A DNA stretch of 64,000 nucleotides from Clostridia bacterium (GTDB taxonomy: Bacteria > Bacillota > Clostridia > Oscillospirales > CAG-272): NCBI GenBank assembly GCA_017502135.1, contig JAFVVP010000001.1, positions 126,544 through 190,543 on the forward strand. Direction: 5' to 3'. Position numbers and translations under genes: made by a program. This document shows, one piece after another, positions 1 to 7,792 of the stretch. The number at the start of each line of letters is the position of its first letter. The first letter of the stretch is position 1. Under the pieces are notes generated by a model. That model was not told where the DNA came from. It searched no databases and was given only the letters and a program-made list of their open reading frames with translations.

Positions 1-997
1 ACTTGCTAGCCTCTTCCACTGCAACTGCACATGCGACGGTCATACCAACCATCGGGTTGTTGCCTGCGCCGATCAGACCCATCATTTCGACGTGAGCCGG
101 AACGGAGGAGGAACCTGCGAACTGTGCATCGGAGTGCATACGGCCCATGGTGTCGGTCATACCGTAAGAGGAGGGACCTGCAGCCATGTTATCGGGATGG
201 AGCGTGCGGCCCGTGCCGCCGCCGGAGGCTACGGAGAAGTAGCCGACACCGTTCTCCGTGCACCACTTCTTGTAGGTGCCGGCAACGGGATGCTGGAAGC
301 GGGTCGGGTTGGTGGAGTTACCGGTGATGGAAACGCCAACCTTCTCAAGCTTCATGATAGCAACGCCTTCCGGTACGTTGTCCGCGCCGTAGCAGCGAAC
401 GTTCGCGCGGGGACCGTTCGAGTAGGCGGTTTCTTTCACGATCGTTACTTCTTCGGTGTAGGGGTTGAACTCGGTCTGTACGTAGGTGAAGCCGTTGATG
501 CGGGAGATAATGAATGCGGCATCCTTGCCGAGGCCGTTCAGGATAACGCGCAGGGGCTGCTTGCGTACCTTGTTCGCGTTCAGAGCGATCTTGATGGCGC
601 CCTCAGCGGCAGCGAAGGACTCGTGGCCGGCGAGGAAGCAGAAGCACTCGGTCTCCTCAGAGAGGAGCATCTTGCCGAGGTTACCGTGGCCGAGACCAAC
701 CTTGCGGTTTTCGGCAACGGAGCCGGGGATGCAGAAGGACTGCAGACCGATACCGATAGCGGCAGCGGCGTCAGCAGCCTTGGTGCAGCCGGATTTCAGA
801 GCGATAGCCGTACCGACGGTGTACGCCCAAACTGCGTTCTCAAAGCAGATCGGCTGGGTCTCGCGGATGATCTTGTCTACGTCGATGCCCTTTGCCAGAG
901 TAATCTCTTTGCACTCTTCAATGGAGGAGATGCCGTATTTCTCGAGAGTCTCCATGATTTTGGGAGCACGTCTCTCATAGTTTTCAAACAATGCCAT
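1..997 (-). CDS. GGGtGRT family protein (3' end cut by window edge)
   Basis: The reverse strand reads M-A-L-F-E-N-Y from the ATG at 997-995 and stays open to the left edge, giving 332 residues. About residues 257-266 contain ASGGGTGRTLHPDN, the motif that names the family. Earlier blocks include FLAGHESFAAAEGA, ILNGLGKD and ITGNSTNPTRFQHPVAG. The family is usually about 335 residues, so only a few residues should be missing. An AGGAGGTA ribosome binding site overlaps the stop of the NifU-like gene 14 nt upstream, so the two are co-transcribed and probably translationally linked. The biochemical role is not established to my knowledge; pairing with an Fe-S scaffold-like protein suggests a metal- or redox-linked job. 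Identity is confident, function is not. Confidence 0.88.
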   Translation of the reverse strand, partial: MALFENYERRAPKIMETLEKYGISSIEECKEITLAKGIDVDKIIRETQPICFENAVWAYTVGTAIALKSGCTKAADAAAAIGIGLQSFCIPGSVAENRKVGLGHGNLGKMLLSEETECFCFLAGHESFAAAEGAIKIALNANKVRKQPLRVILNGLGKDAAFIISRINGFTYVQTEFNPYTEEVTIVKETAYSNGPRANVRCYGADNVPEGVAIMKLEKVGVSITGNSTNPTRFQHPVAGTYKKWCTENGVGYFSVASGGGTGRTLHPDNMAAGPSSYGMTDTMGRMHSDAQFAGSSSVPAHVEMMGLIGAGNNPMVGMTVACAVAVEEASK

Positions 998-1011
998 TCG
1001 TATGTACCTCC

Positions 1012-1713
1012 TTACGCCTTTCTCGGGTCAATGTACTTAACCGCATCGTCGAAGCGGCCGTATGTACCCATTGCCTTGTTGTAGGCGGTGTTCGGATCGT
1101 CGCCCTTCTTGATGAAGTCGGTCATCTTGCCGAGGGAAACGAATTCGTAACCGATTACCTGATCGTCAGCGTCGAGAGCCATGCGGGTAACGTAGCCCTC
1201 TGCCATCTCGAGATAGCGGACACCCTTAGCGGCAGTGCCGTACATGGTGCCGACCTGGCTGCGGGAGCCCTTACCGAGGTCCTCAAGACCTGCGCCGATG
1301 TTCAGACCGTTCTCGGAGAAAGCGGACTGGGAGCGGCCGTATACGATCTGGAGGAACAACTCGCGCATAGCGGTGTTGATCGCGTCGCAGACAAGGTCGG
1401 TGTTGAGAGCCTCAAGAACCGTCTTGCCGGGGAGGATCTCTGCTGCCATAGCAGCGGAGTGGGTCATACCGGAGCAGCCGATCGTCTCAACGAGGGCCTC
1501 CTGAATGATACCTTCCTTAACGTTGAGAGTCAGCTTGCAAGCGCCCTGCTGCGGTGCGCACCAGCCGATACCGTGCGTCAAAGCGGAGATGTCCTTGACC
1601 TCTTTTGCCTTGACCCACATACCCTCTTCCGGAATCGGAGCGGGACCGTGGTTGGGGCCCTGTTTTACGCAGCACATTTCCTGCACTTCGTGGGTGTAAA
1701 TGAGTTCGCCCAT
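1012..1713 (-). CDS. NifU-like Fe-S scaffold-type protein, partner of GGGtGRT protein
   Basis: A 233-residue protein starting MGELIYTHEV. It carries cysteines at about 14, 15, 52, 59 and 80; the last lies in ETIGCSGMTHSAAMAAEIL, the core of the NifU-N/IscU-like fold. The reading frame is open further upstream to 1905, but the ATG at 1713 has an AAGGAG site 8 nt before it and a promoter at 1792-1820, so the longer form is not used. It is the first gene of a two-gene unit with the GGGtGRT gene, 14 nt apart. Proteins of this type sit beside GGGtGRT genes in many Clostridia. Classical NifU/IscU scaffolding is possible, but no cysteine desulfurase is nearby. Confidence 0.85.
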   Translation of the reverse strand: MGELIYTHEVQEMCCVKQGPNHGPAPIPEEGMWVKAKEVKDISALTHGIGWCAPQQGACKLTLNVKEGIIQEALVETIGCSGMTHSAAMAAEILPGKTVLEALNTDLVCDAINTAMRELFLQIVYGRSQSAFSENGLNIGAGLEDLGKGSRSQVGTMYGTAAKGVRYLEMAEGYVTRMALDADDQVIGYEFVSLGKMTDFIKKGDDPNTAYNKAMGTYGRFDDAVKYIDPRKA

Positions 1714-1791
1714 AGAAATATACTCCTTTATAAAATAATCACGTTTGCCGAGGCAGATCCCTTTTTTCGGGAAAATGCCCGTACATATAAT

Positions 1792-1820
1792 ATTATAGCG
1801 CATATTCCGGCGTAAATCAA
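1792..1820 (-). promoter_or_regulatory. Sigma-A promoter for the NifU-like/GGGtGRT unit
   Basis: On the reverse strand TTGATT (1820-1815), a 17-nt spacer, then TATAAT (1797-1792). It leaves a leader of roughly 70 nt before the ATG at 1713. The stretch 1821-2000 upstream shows no gene or other clear signal. Confidence 0.75.
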
Positions 1821-2012
1821 GAAAGAATTGTGAAAAAAAGCGAATCGCACGTAAAAATCTTCCCTGCGTTCTCCGCTCGTTTTGGGAAAAAGTGATAAAC
1901 CGCACATTTTATGCATTTGCGTAAGACAGCTCAAATATAGGCGGGTGTAAAAAACGAATAAGATCCGCCGTCTCGCGCCATACTATGGAAAAAAGAGCGG
2001 AGGAAAAATGTG

Positions 2013-2735
2013 ATGACAGACGAAACGAATCAGGATTTCGGTGAAAACCGTGCGGACAGCGAGGCGCTCGGCACGGAAAAAGATAAGCTGGAAGCGATCA
2101 TCAAAAGCGGATCGGTCGTATCGAAAAAGGACGGAGACACGATCCACTGCCTCACCGTGATCGGGCAGATCGAGGGGCATTATCTCTTGCCGACGGAGCA
2201 GAAAACGACGAAATACGAGCACCTCATCCCTCTTCTCGTGTCCATCGAGCAGAGTGATGAGATCGACGGCGTTCTGATCGTGCTCAACACGATGGGCGGG
2301 GACGTGGAGGCGGGGCTTGCGCTCGCGGAGATGGTCGCGAGTATGAAAAAACCCACCGTATCGCTTGTGCTGGGCGGCGGGCACTCGATCGGCGTACCGC
2401 TTGCGGTATCGGCAAAGGAGTCCTTTATCGTACCATCCGCCACGATGACGATCCACCCTGTCCGCATGAGCGGAACGGTCGTCGGCGTGCCGCAGACGTA
2501 CTACTATTTTGAGCGGATGCAGGATCGGATCGTCCGATTCATCACCGATCACTCCAAGGTGTCGGAGGAGGAGTTCAGAAAACTGCTCCTTCGCACGGAC
2601 GAGATCGCGACGGACGTCGGTTCGATCATCGACGGAAAGAAGGCGGTGGAGATCGGGCTCATCGGCGGCGTAGGCGGTCTTTCCGACGCGCTCGAAGCGC
2701 TTCGTCGGCAGATCAAAAAAGAAGGCACGGCTTGA
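2013..2735 (+). CDS. TepA/YmfB-like ClpP-fold serine peptidase
   Basis: A 240-residue ClpP/crotonase-fold protein. The nucleophile loop reads LGGGHSIGVPLA with Ser at about 125, and the His sits in MTIHPVRMSG at about 148; LNTMGGDVEAGLA (91-103) matches the oxyanion/substrate strand. This is the arrangement of the B. subtilis YmfB/TepA group, single-domain relatives of ClpP found beside DNA translocase or RNA-processing genes in Bacilli; here those neighbours are absent. No signal peptide, so cytosolic. GGAGG at 1999-2003 favours the ATG at 2013 (9-nt spacing); the in-frame GTG at 2010 is the alternative. Substrate unknown. The 3' end lies inside a terminator hairpin. Confidence 0.85.
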   Translation: MTDETNQDFGENRADSEALGTEKDKLEAIIKSGSVVSKKDGDTIHCLTVIGQIEGHYLLPTEQKTTKYEHLIPLLVSIEQSDEIDGVLIVLNTMGGDVEAGLALAEMVASMKKPTVSLVLGGGHSIGVPLAVSAKESFIVPSATMTIHPVRMSGTVVGVPQTYYYFERMQDRIVRFITDHSKVSEEEFRKLLLRTDEIATDVGSIIDGKKAVEIGLIGGVGGLSDALEALRRQIKKEGTA

Positions 2736-2751
2736 GCCGTGCCTTCTTTTT
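2721..2751. terminator. Bidirectional terminator overlapping the tepA-like stop codon
   Basis: GAAGGCACGGC (2721-2731) pairs perfectly with GCCGTGCCTTC (2736-2746), followed by TTTTT. On the other strand an A-rich flank gives a U-run, so it can also serve the convergent YifB gene. The TGA stop (2733-2735) lies in the loop. Confidence 0.9.
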
Positions 2752-2752
2752 G

Positions 2753-4279
2753 TCACCAGTATTCGCGGTCGAGGGAACGCATCTGGATCGCCTCCGCCAC
2801 GTGGGCGGCGGTGATCGCTTCACTTTTGGCAAGATCCGCAATCGTCCGCGCTACGCGCAAAAGCCGATCGTAGCCGCGGGCGGAAAGGCCGAGTTTTTCG
2901 ATCGCCATTTTCATAACCCCGCGTCCCGCCTCGTCGAGCACGCACGTGTCTCTGGTTTCAGCGGGGGAGAGCGCGCCGTTCGGGATCGGCTCTCTGTCGG
3001 TAAAGCGTCGGGCGGCAAACGCTCTCGCTTCGATGACGCGTTCGCGGATCGCTGCGGACGGCTCTCCCGGCTCGGTTACGCTGAGCTCCTCAAAAGAAAG
3101 CGTCGGCACGGTAACGTGTATGTCGATCCGATCGAGAAGCGGTCCTGATATTTTCGAGAGATATTTTCTGCGCATTTCTGCGGTGCAGTTGCATGGCTGG
3201 CGACTGTTTCCGTAATTGCCGCAGGGGCAGGGGTTCATCGCGGTGATGAGGATGCTCCTGGAGGGAAACGTGCACCGTCCCGCGGCGCGGGTGATCGTCA
3301 CGACACCGTCCTCGAGCGGCTGACGGAGGCTTTCCATAACGGGGCGGGGGAATTCGGGAAGCTCATCTAAAAACAGAACGCCGTTGTGCGAAAGCGCGAG
3401 CTCACCCGGCATGGGGATTCTGCCGCCGCCCACGAGAGAGGGGGCGCTCATCGTGTGATGCGGGGCGCGGAACGGGCGCACGGTAACGAGCCCCGTGCCG
3501 TCGGTCAGCTCGCCCGCTACGGAATGGATTTTCGTGATCTCCACGGATTCTTTGAACGTAAGCGGCGGGAGGATGGTGGGAAAGCGCTTTGCAAGCATGG
3601 ATTTACCCGTGCCGGGCGGGCCTATGAGGAGCACGTTATGTGCGCCGGCCGCGGCGATTTCAAGGGCGCGCTTCACCTTCAGCTGTCCCTTTACGTCGGA
3701 GAAATCATCGCCCGATGGGAAACTTTCGAAATCCGGAACGGCGGTTTTTACGGGCTCGAGGGGTTCGGTGCCTTTCAGGTGATCGACGAGGACGCCTACC
3801 GTGGGAATCGCGTAGACCGTGATGCCGGGGACGGCGGCGGCCTCCTGCGCGTTCTCGGCGGGAACGTACAATTCTTTGATACCCACCTCGCGGGCAGCGA
3901 GCGTCATGCTCAGCACGCCGCGCAGAGGGCATACCTTGCCGCTGAGAGATAACTCACCGAGAAAGCATTTGTCCTTAAGATCCATGGAGGGGCTGATGAT
4001 ACCGGCGCACTGGAAGATCGCCGTCAGCATGGCGAGATCGAGTGAAGAGCCTTCTTTTCTGCGGTCGGCGGGGGCGAGATTCAGAATCAGATCAAGCTCG
4101 GGAAACGGAAAACCGCTGTTTACCGATGCAGCGCGGATGCGCTCCTTGGCCTCGCGTACCGCCATATCGGCAAGGCCCACGATATTCATCTCGGGCAGAT
4201 TTCTCTGTCCGCTGCATTCTACCGTGACGACAAAGCCGTCAAGGCCGGTAAGACCGGCGCTGTAAGTAATCGAAAGCAT
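2753..4279 (-). CDS. YifB/ComM family Mg-chelatase-like AAA+ ATPase
   Basis: A 508-residue protein with the N-terminal ChlI-like domain (MLSITYSAGLTGL, then NIVGLADMAVREAKERIRAA and LNLAPADRRKEG), Walker A IGPPGTGKS at about 219-227, Walker B VLFLDELPEF at about 302-311, sensor region ITAMNPCPCGNYG with a Cys pair, and a C-terminal lid domain. ComM, the characterised relative, is a hexameric helicase that aids branch migration during natural transformation in Gram-negatives; in Clostridia the role is less clear. Full length for the family (about 500-510). Own promoter at 4303-4331. Converges on the TepA-like gene with 17 nt between stops. Confidence 0.92.
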   Translation of the reverse strand: MLSITYSAGLTGLDGFVVTVECSGQRNLPEMNIVGLADMAVREAKERIRAASVNSGFPFPELDLILNLAPADRRKEGSSLDLAMLTAIFQCAGIISPSMDLKDKCFLGELSLSGKVCPLRGVLSMTLAAREVGIKELYVPAENAQEAAAVPGITVYAIPTVGVLVDHLKGTEPLEPVKTAVPDFESFPSGDDFSDVKGQLKVKRALEIAAAGAHNVLLIGPPGTGKSMLAKRFPTILPPLTFKESVEITKIHSVAGELTDGTGLVTVRPFRAPHHTMSAPSLVGGGRIPMPGELALSHNGVLFLDELPEFPRPVMESLRQPLEDGVVTITRAAGRCTFPSRSILITAMNPCPCGNYGNSRQPCNCTAEMRRKYLSKISGPLLDRIDIHVTVPTLSFEELSVTEPGEPSAAIRERVIEARAFAARRFTDREPIPNGALSPAETRDTCVLDEAGRGVMKMAIEKLGLSARGYDRLLRVARTIADLAKSEAITAAHVAEAIQMRSLDREYW

Positions 4280-4302
4280 ACGTCATCCTCCTCTTCTTAA
4301 AA

Positions 4303-4331
4303 ATTTTAACATAAAATTTAAAGTATGACAA
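4303..4331 (-). promoter_or_regulatory. Sigma-A promoter for the YifB-like gene
   Basis: Reverse strand TTGTCA (4331-4326), 17-nt spacer, TAAAAT (4308-4303), about 24 nt before the ATG at 4279, implying a short leader that holds the AGGAGGA site. Confidence 0.7.
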
Positions 4332-4400
4332 TACCGATGCCGAAAGAAAAGTGTATAATGATGAAAAAACACGATATTTCTGTCAAAGGAGAGCGACGTT

Positions 4401-4598
4401 ATGAAAATGAAAGCCGAATTTTCCGTACGCATTGATGAGGATCTCTACAAAAAACTGATTGCGGTAGCAGATGCAGAGGGGCGCAGTGTGAATAACCATA
4501 TGCTCCATCTGATCCGTACGAACATTGCCTATCACGAGCGCGTGCACGGCAAACTGGACGTCTCGAAGGTCGTACTACCCGAGGGCGCGGAGGGATGA
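4401..4598 (+). CDS. Small ribbon-helix-helix (Arc-type) DNA-binding protein
   Basis: A 65-residue protein: KAEFSVRIDEDLYKKLIAVADAEGRSVNNHMLHLIRTNIAYHE. The beta strand KAEFSVRI followed by two helices split at GRSVNN is the ribbon-helix-helix pattern of Arc/CopG regulators. The start ATG follows AAAGGAG with 9-nt spacing, and a TATAAT box lies at 4354-4359. No toxin partner is adjacent; the next gene is a housekeeping methyltransferase with its own promoter, so it looks like a lone regulator rather than half of a toxin-antitoxin pair. DNA targets unknown. Confidence 0.75.
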   Translation: MKMKAEFSVRIDEDLYKKLIAVADAEGRSVNNHMLHLIRTNIAYHERVHGKLDVSKVVLPEGAEG

Positions 4599-4605
4599 GA
4601 ATCCC

Positions 4606-4634
4606 TTGCAAATATCCCGTATCTTTGCTATAAT
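4606..4634 (+). promoter_or_regulatory. Sigma-A promoter for rsmE and the rsmF-like gene
   Basis: TTGCAA (4606-4611), 17-nt spacer, TATAAT (4629-4634). The predicted start lies just upstream of the AAAGGAG site of rsmE, so the leader is very short. Confidence 0.8.
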
Positions 4635-4657
4635 GGACAAGGAAAGGAGTTGTGCGT

Positions 4658-5413
4658 ATGTATAATTTTTTTGTCGGCGAGGAAAGCCGACGGGACGAGT
4701 TGTTTTTTCTGACCGGAGCGGATTACAATCATATGCGCAACGTGCTCCGGATGCATCCGGGTGAGACGGTGCTCGTAAGCCACGGCGGTGAGACGAGTCT
4801 TTGTACGCTTCTCCGCTACGAAAACGATGCAGCCGTCGTTGAGATTGTGGAGGAGTCGTATCAGAATACGGAATTGCCGGTGGAGATATACCTCTTTCAG
4901 GGGCTTCCGAAAAGCGACAAGCTTGAGCTCGTCATTCAGAAAACGGTGGAACTCGGCGTTTTTGAGGTAATCCCCGTCGAGATGCACCGCAGTATCGTAA
5001 AACTGGATGAAAAGAAGAAAGCCCTAAAGCGCGACCGCTGGCAGGCGATCGCCGAGAGTGCCGCAAAGCAGAGCAAGAGGAGCGTGATCCCGCACGTCTC
5101 GGACGTGCTTTCGTGGAAAGAAGCGCTCCTTAGAATGGGTGAGATGGACGTCCTTCTCGTCCCTTACGAGAACGAAAACGGGATGCGCGTCCTTGGGGAG
5201 ACGCTGCAAAAGATACAGAGCGGTATGCGCGTGGGGATTCTGATCGGCCCCGAGGGCGGCTTTGAGCCACGTGAGGCGGAGGATGCCGTCCGTGCGGGCG
5301 GTGTGTGCGTCTCTCTCGGCCACCGAATCCTCCGCACGGAGACAGCCGCGATCACGGCGGTGGGGACGTGCATGCTCCACGCCGAAATGCATCTTTCAAA
5401 GGAGTCGGTATGA
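4658..5413 (+). CDS. rsmE: 16S rRNA (uracil1498-N3)-methyltransferase RsmE
   Basis: A 251-residue SPOUT-family methyltransferase. An N-terminal PUA-like RNA-binding part (MYNFFVGEESR...HMRNVLRMHPGE) is followed by FQGLPKSDKLELVIQKTVELGV and the knotted SAM site with ILIGPEGGFEPREAE (about 198-212) and SLGHRILRTETAA (about 224-236). It methylates N3 of U1498 in the small-subunit decoding region, cytosolic. The ATG at 4658 is chosen because AAAGGAG lies 8 nt upstream; the in-frame GTG at 4652 is too close. Its stop overlaps the next start as ATGA, so it is translationally coupled to another rRNA methyltransferase. Confidence 0.93.
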   Translation: MYNFFVGEESRRDELFFLTGADYNHMRNVLRMHPGETVLVSHGGETSLCTLLRYENDAAVVEIVEESYQNTELPVEIYLFQGLPKSDKLELVIQKTVELGVFEVIPVEMHRSIVKLDEKKKALKRDRWQAIAESAAKQSKRSVIPHVSDVLSWKEALLRMGEMDVLLVPYENENGMRVLGETLQKIQSGMRVGILIGPEGGFEPREAEDAVRAGGVCVSLGHRILRTETAAITAVGTCMLHAEMHLSKESV

Positions 5414-6765
5414 TTACACTTCCCGAAGAATATGCACAGCGGATGCGCTCTCTCCTCGGCGATTCGTTCTCCTCTTACGAGGCGGCGCTCGCAATGCCGC
5501 CCGTGCGCGGATTGCGCGTGAATACGGACAAGATCGCTCTTTCCGATTTTGAGAAGATAAACACGCTCGCTTATGAGAAGATCCCGTACGTGGAAAACGG
5601 ATTTTATCTCGAATACGAGCACGTCGGAAATCACCCCTTTCATCACGCGGGGATGATCTACGTGCAGGAGCCGGCGGCTATGGCGCCGGCGGAGTGCATC
5701 CATATTGACCCCGATTGGAAAATCCTCGATATGTGCGCGGCACCCGGCGGCAAGAGCACGCAACTCAAAAATAAGCTCGGAGAGAACGGCGTTCTCGTTT
5801 CCAACGAGATCATCCCCTCCCGCTGTCGGATTCTGACGGGCAACGTCGAACGTCTCGGACTTTTGAACACCGTAACCACCTGCATGGATACGGCGCGGCT
5901 CGCCGCTACGTTCCCCCATACGTTCGATATGATTATGGTAGACGCGCCTTGTTCGGGTGAGGGTATGTTCCGTAAAGAGGAAAACGCGATCCCCGAGTGG
6001 AGCCTTGACAACGTGAAAAAATGTGCGACACGGCAGTCGGAGATCCTCGAGAATGCGGTGGCTGCCCTCAAAGACGGCGGGTATATCGTTTATGCTACGT
6101 GCACGTTTTCTCTTGAAGAAAATGAGATGGTCGTCGATGCGTTCCTTCGCGCTCATCCCGAATTTGAGATCGTACCGGTGAAAGAATCGGTGCGGGCGTG
6201 TACTTCGGACGGCATTTTCTTTGACGGATGTGAGACGGAGAATATTCGCTTCGCCCGTCGGTTTTATCCGCACGTCGGACGGGGAGAGGGGCAGTTCATG
6301 GCAGTTCTCCACAGCACGGCTTCTCCCGCTTTTGACAAAAAGAAGCCGACGTCCGCGTCGAAGCCCGATTCCGTCACGCTTTCGTTCCTTGACGACGTTC
6401 TCGTACAGTACGAAAAGGAGCACGTTCTTTTATACAACGGAAATCCCGTGTATTTCACACCGGATTTTGCCGTGCCGAAGTGGGCGGCGTTCGCCCTTGG
6501 CGTAACGATCGGGGAAGTGCGGGGCAAATATATACTGCCGCATCACCAGTTCTTTTCCGCGATGGGAAAATATTTTAAGAGGAAGATCGAACTTTCGCCG
6601 GACAGCGAACTGCTCGCGCAGTATCTGCGCGGGGAGGAGATCGAAACCGATTCTGAAAACGGCTGGGCGGTCGTAACCGTGTGCGGGTGTGCCATCGGCG
6701 GCGCAAAAGTCGTCTGTGGCCGCGCGAAGAATCATTATCCGAAAGGCCTTCGGACGAAAAGGTGA
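5410..6765 (+). CDS. RsmF/RsmB-type rRNA cytosine-C5 methyltransferase (NOL1/NOP2/Sun family)
   Basis: A 451-residue protein with a Rossmann methyltransferase core: CAAPGGKSTQLK (SAM binding, about 109-120), VDAPCSGEGMFRKEE with the conserved Cys (about 177-191), and YATCTFSLEENE with the second, catalytic Cys (about 229-240). The C-terminal part after about residue 300 is an RNA-binding extension typical of the longer RsmF-like Firmicutes proteins. It should form 5-methylcytosine in 16S rRNA; the exact position cannot be read from sequence. Starts on the ATGA overlap with rsmE and has AAAGGAG upstream. A bidirectional terminator follows. Confidence 0.9.
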   Translation: MITLPEEYAQRMRSLLGDSFSSYEAALAMPPVRGLRVNTDKIALSDFEKINTLAYEKIPYVENGFYLEYEHVGNHPFHHAGMIYVQEPAAMAPAECIHIDPDWKILDMCAAPGGKSTQLKNKLGENGVLVSNEIIPSRCRILTGNVERLGLLNTVTTCMDTARLAATFPHTFDMIMVDAPCSGEGMFRKEENAIPEWSLDNVKKCATRQSEILENAVAALKDGGYIVYATCTFSLEENEMVVDAFLRAHPEFEIVPVKESVRACTSDGIFFDGCETENIRFARRFYPHVGRGEGQFMAVLHSTASPAFDKKKPTSASKPDSVTLSFLDDVLVQYEKEHVLLYNGNPVYFTPDFAVPKWAAFALGVTIGEVRGKYILPHHQFFSAMGKYFKRKIELSPDSELLAQYLRGEEIETDSENGWAVVTVCGCAIGGAKVVCGRAKNHYPKGLRTKR

Positions 6766-6772
6766 AATAAAA

Positions 6773-6798
6773 AACTCCGCCGGATGGCGGAGTTTTTC
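6773..6798. terminator. Bidirectional terminator between rsmF-like and SDR genes
   Basis: AACTCCGCC (6773-6781), loop GGAT, GGCGGAGTT (6786-6794) with T-runs on both strands. Confidence 0.88.
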
Positions 6799-6806
6799 TG
6801 TCTTTT

Positions 6807-7607
6807 TTACGGGCGCAGGCCCATGCCGCCTTCGAGCGTCAGGGTTTCGCCGTTCATGTATTTGAAATCGGGAGAAGCGAGCTGTACGCACACACGGCCG
6901 ATTTCCAGTTCCGAATCGCCGAAGTGGCCGGCGGGGGGCATCTTTACGTTTGCCTTGAACGCGTCGGGATATGCTTTCTCGAAGTTTTCAAGCTGTGCGG
7001 TCCAGGCAAGAGGGCATACCACGTTCGTGTTGATGCCGTCTTTTGCCCACTCGGTAGCGGCTACGCGGGAAAGACCGCGGATGCCTTCCTTCGCGGCGGC
7101 GTAGGAGCACTGGCCGTAGTTGCCAAACAGACCCGCACCAGAAGCGAAGTTGATAACGGAGCCCTTTGTCTCCTTCAGGTACGGATAGCAGGCCTTCATA
7201 TAGTAGAACGTAGCATACAGACCGGAGTACATCGCGAGGTTGAACTGCTCGGTGGTGTGATCCTGGATCGTAACACCCGAAGCGGAAGCCTGCGCGTTGT
7301 TGATGAGCACGTCGATTCTGCCAAATTCTTTCATAGCAGCCTCGGCTACGCTCTTGGCGATCGTTTCGTTGTCAGCGCCCTCGGAGATGTCAGCGGCAAG
7401 AGCGAGAACTTTGATGCCGTAAAGGCGTTCCAACTCTTCCTTTGCTTTCTCCAGTTTAGAGACGTTGCGTCCGGTGATTACCAGATTCGCGCCTTCCTTG
7501 GCGTAAGCGGTGGCGATGCCGTAGCCGATCGAGCCGCATCTGCCGTCGGAAAGAGCGGCGAATCCGGCGCCGGTGATAATGGCGGTTTTGCCTTTCAGAA
7601 AACTCAT
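6807..7607 (-). CDS. SDR family NAD(P)-dependent oxidoreductase
   Basis: A 266-residue short-chain dehydrogenase. The N-terminal cofactor loop starts AIITGAGFAALSD and carries an insertion before GSIGYGIA, longer than the usual TGxxxGIG. DINNAQ-type motif is LINNAQ; the catalytic Ser lies in INFASGAG and Tyr/Lys in SYAAAKEG. The C-terminus ends MNGETLTLEGGMGLRP. Substrate cannot be told from sequence; a sugar, sugar acid or acyl substrate is possible. It is divergent from a TIM-barrel sugar isomerase/epimerase with back-to-back promoters 60 nt apart, suggesting shared control and perhaps a shared catabolic route. Confidence 0.88.
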   Translation of the reverse strand: MSFLKGKTAIITGAGFAALSDGRCGSIGYGIATAYAKEGANLVITGRNVSKLEKAKEELERLYGIKVLALAADISEGADNETIAKSVAEAAMKEFGRIDVLINNAQASASGVTIQDHTTEQFNLAMYSGLYATFYYMKACYPYLKETKGSVINFASGAGLFGNYGQCSYAAAKEGIRGLSRVAATEWAKDGINTNVVCPLAWTAQLENFEKAYPDAFKANVKMPPAGHFGDSELEIGRVCVQLASPDFKYMNGETLTLEGGMGLRP

Positions 7608-7638
7608 GGAAAAACTCCTTTTAATTTGGTTTGGGTAC

Positions 7639-7667
7639 AGTATAGCACATCTTTGCCCCGTTGTAAA
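7639..7667 (-). promoter_or_regulatory. Sigma-A promoter for the SDR gene
   Basis: Reverse strand TTTACA (7667-7662), 17-nt spacer, TATACT (7644-7639), 32 nt before the ATG at 7607. Confidence 0.8.
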
Positions 7668-7726
7668 GGAGGCATTTTTTAATTAGGCGAAATTCATGTT
7701 TTATTTGATAAATTCGTGGTTTAGTA

Positions 7727-7755
7727 TTGAATTCCTCCGCTCTCTGTGGTACAAT
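7727..7755 (+). promoter_or_regulatory. Sigma-A promoter for the sugar isomerase gene
   Basis: TTGAAT (7727-7732), 17-nt spacer, TACAAT (7750-7755). A GGTACCACC-type short palindrome (TGGTACCA, 7757-7764) lies right at the expected start of transcription and could be an operator half. Confidence 0.8.
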
Positions 7756-7792
7756 GGTACCACCATAATTTCCCTAAAAAAGGAGAACGTTT

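Noticed and set aside
92..1084. 330-residue forward ORF over the left edge
   Set aside because: It is the antisense shadow of the GGGtGRT gene, whose motifs are read on the reverse strand.
1983..2756. 257-residue reverse ORF
   Set aside because: Antisense shadow of the TepA-like gene; low-complexity basic sequence without motifs or ribosome site.
4401..4598. Ribbon-helix-helix gene as an antitoxin
   Set aside because: No toxin-like ORF lies on either side and the next gene has its own promoter.
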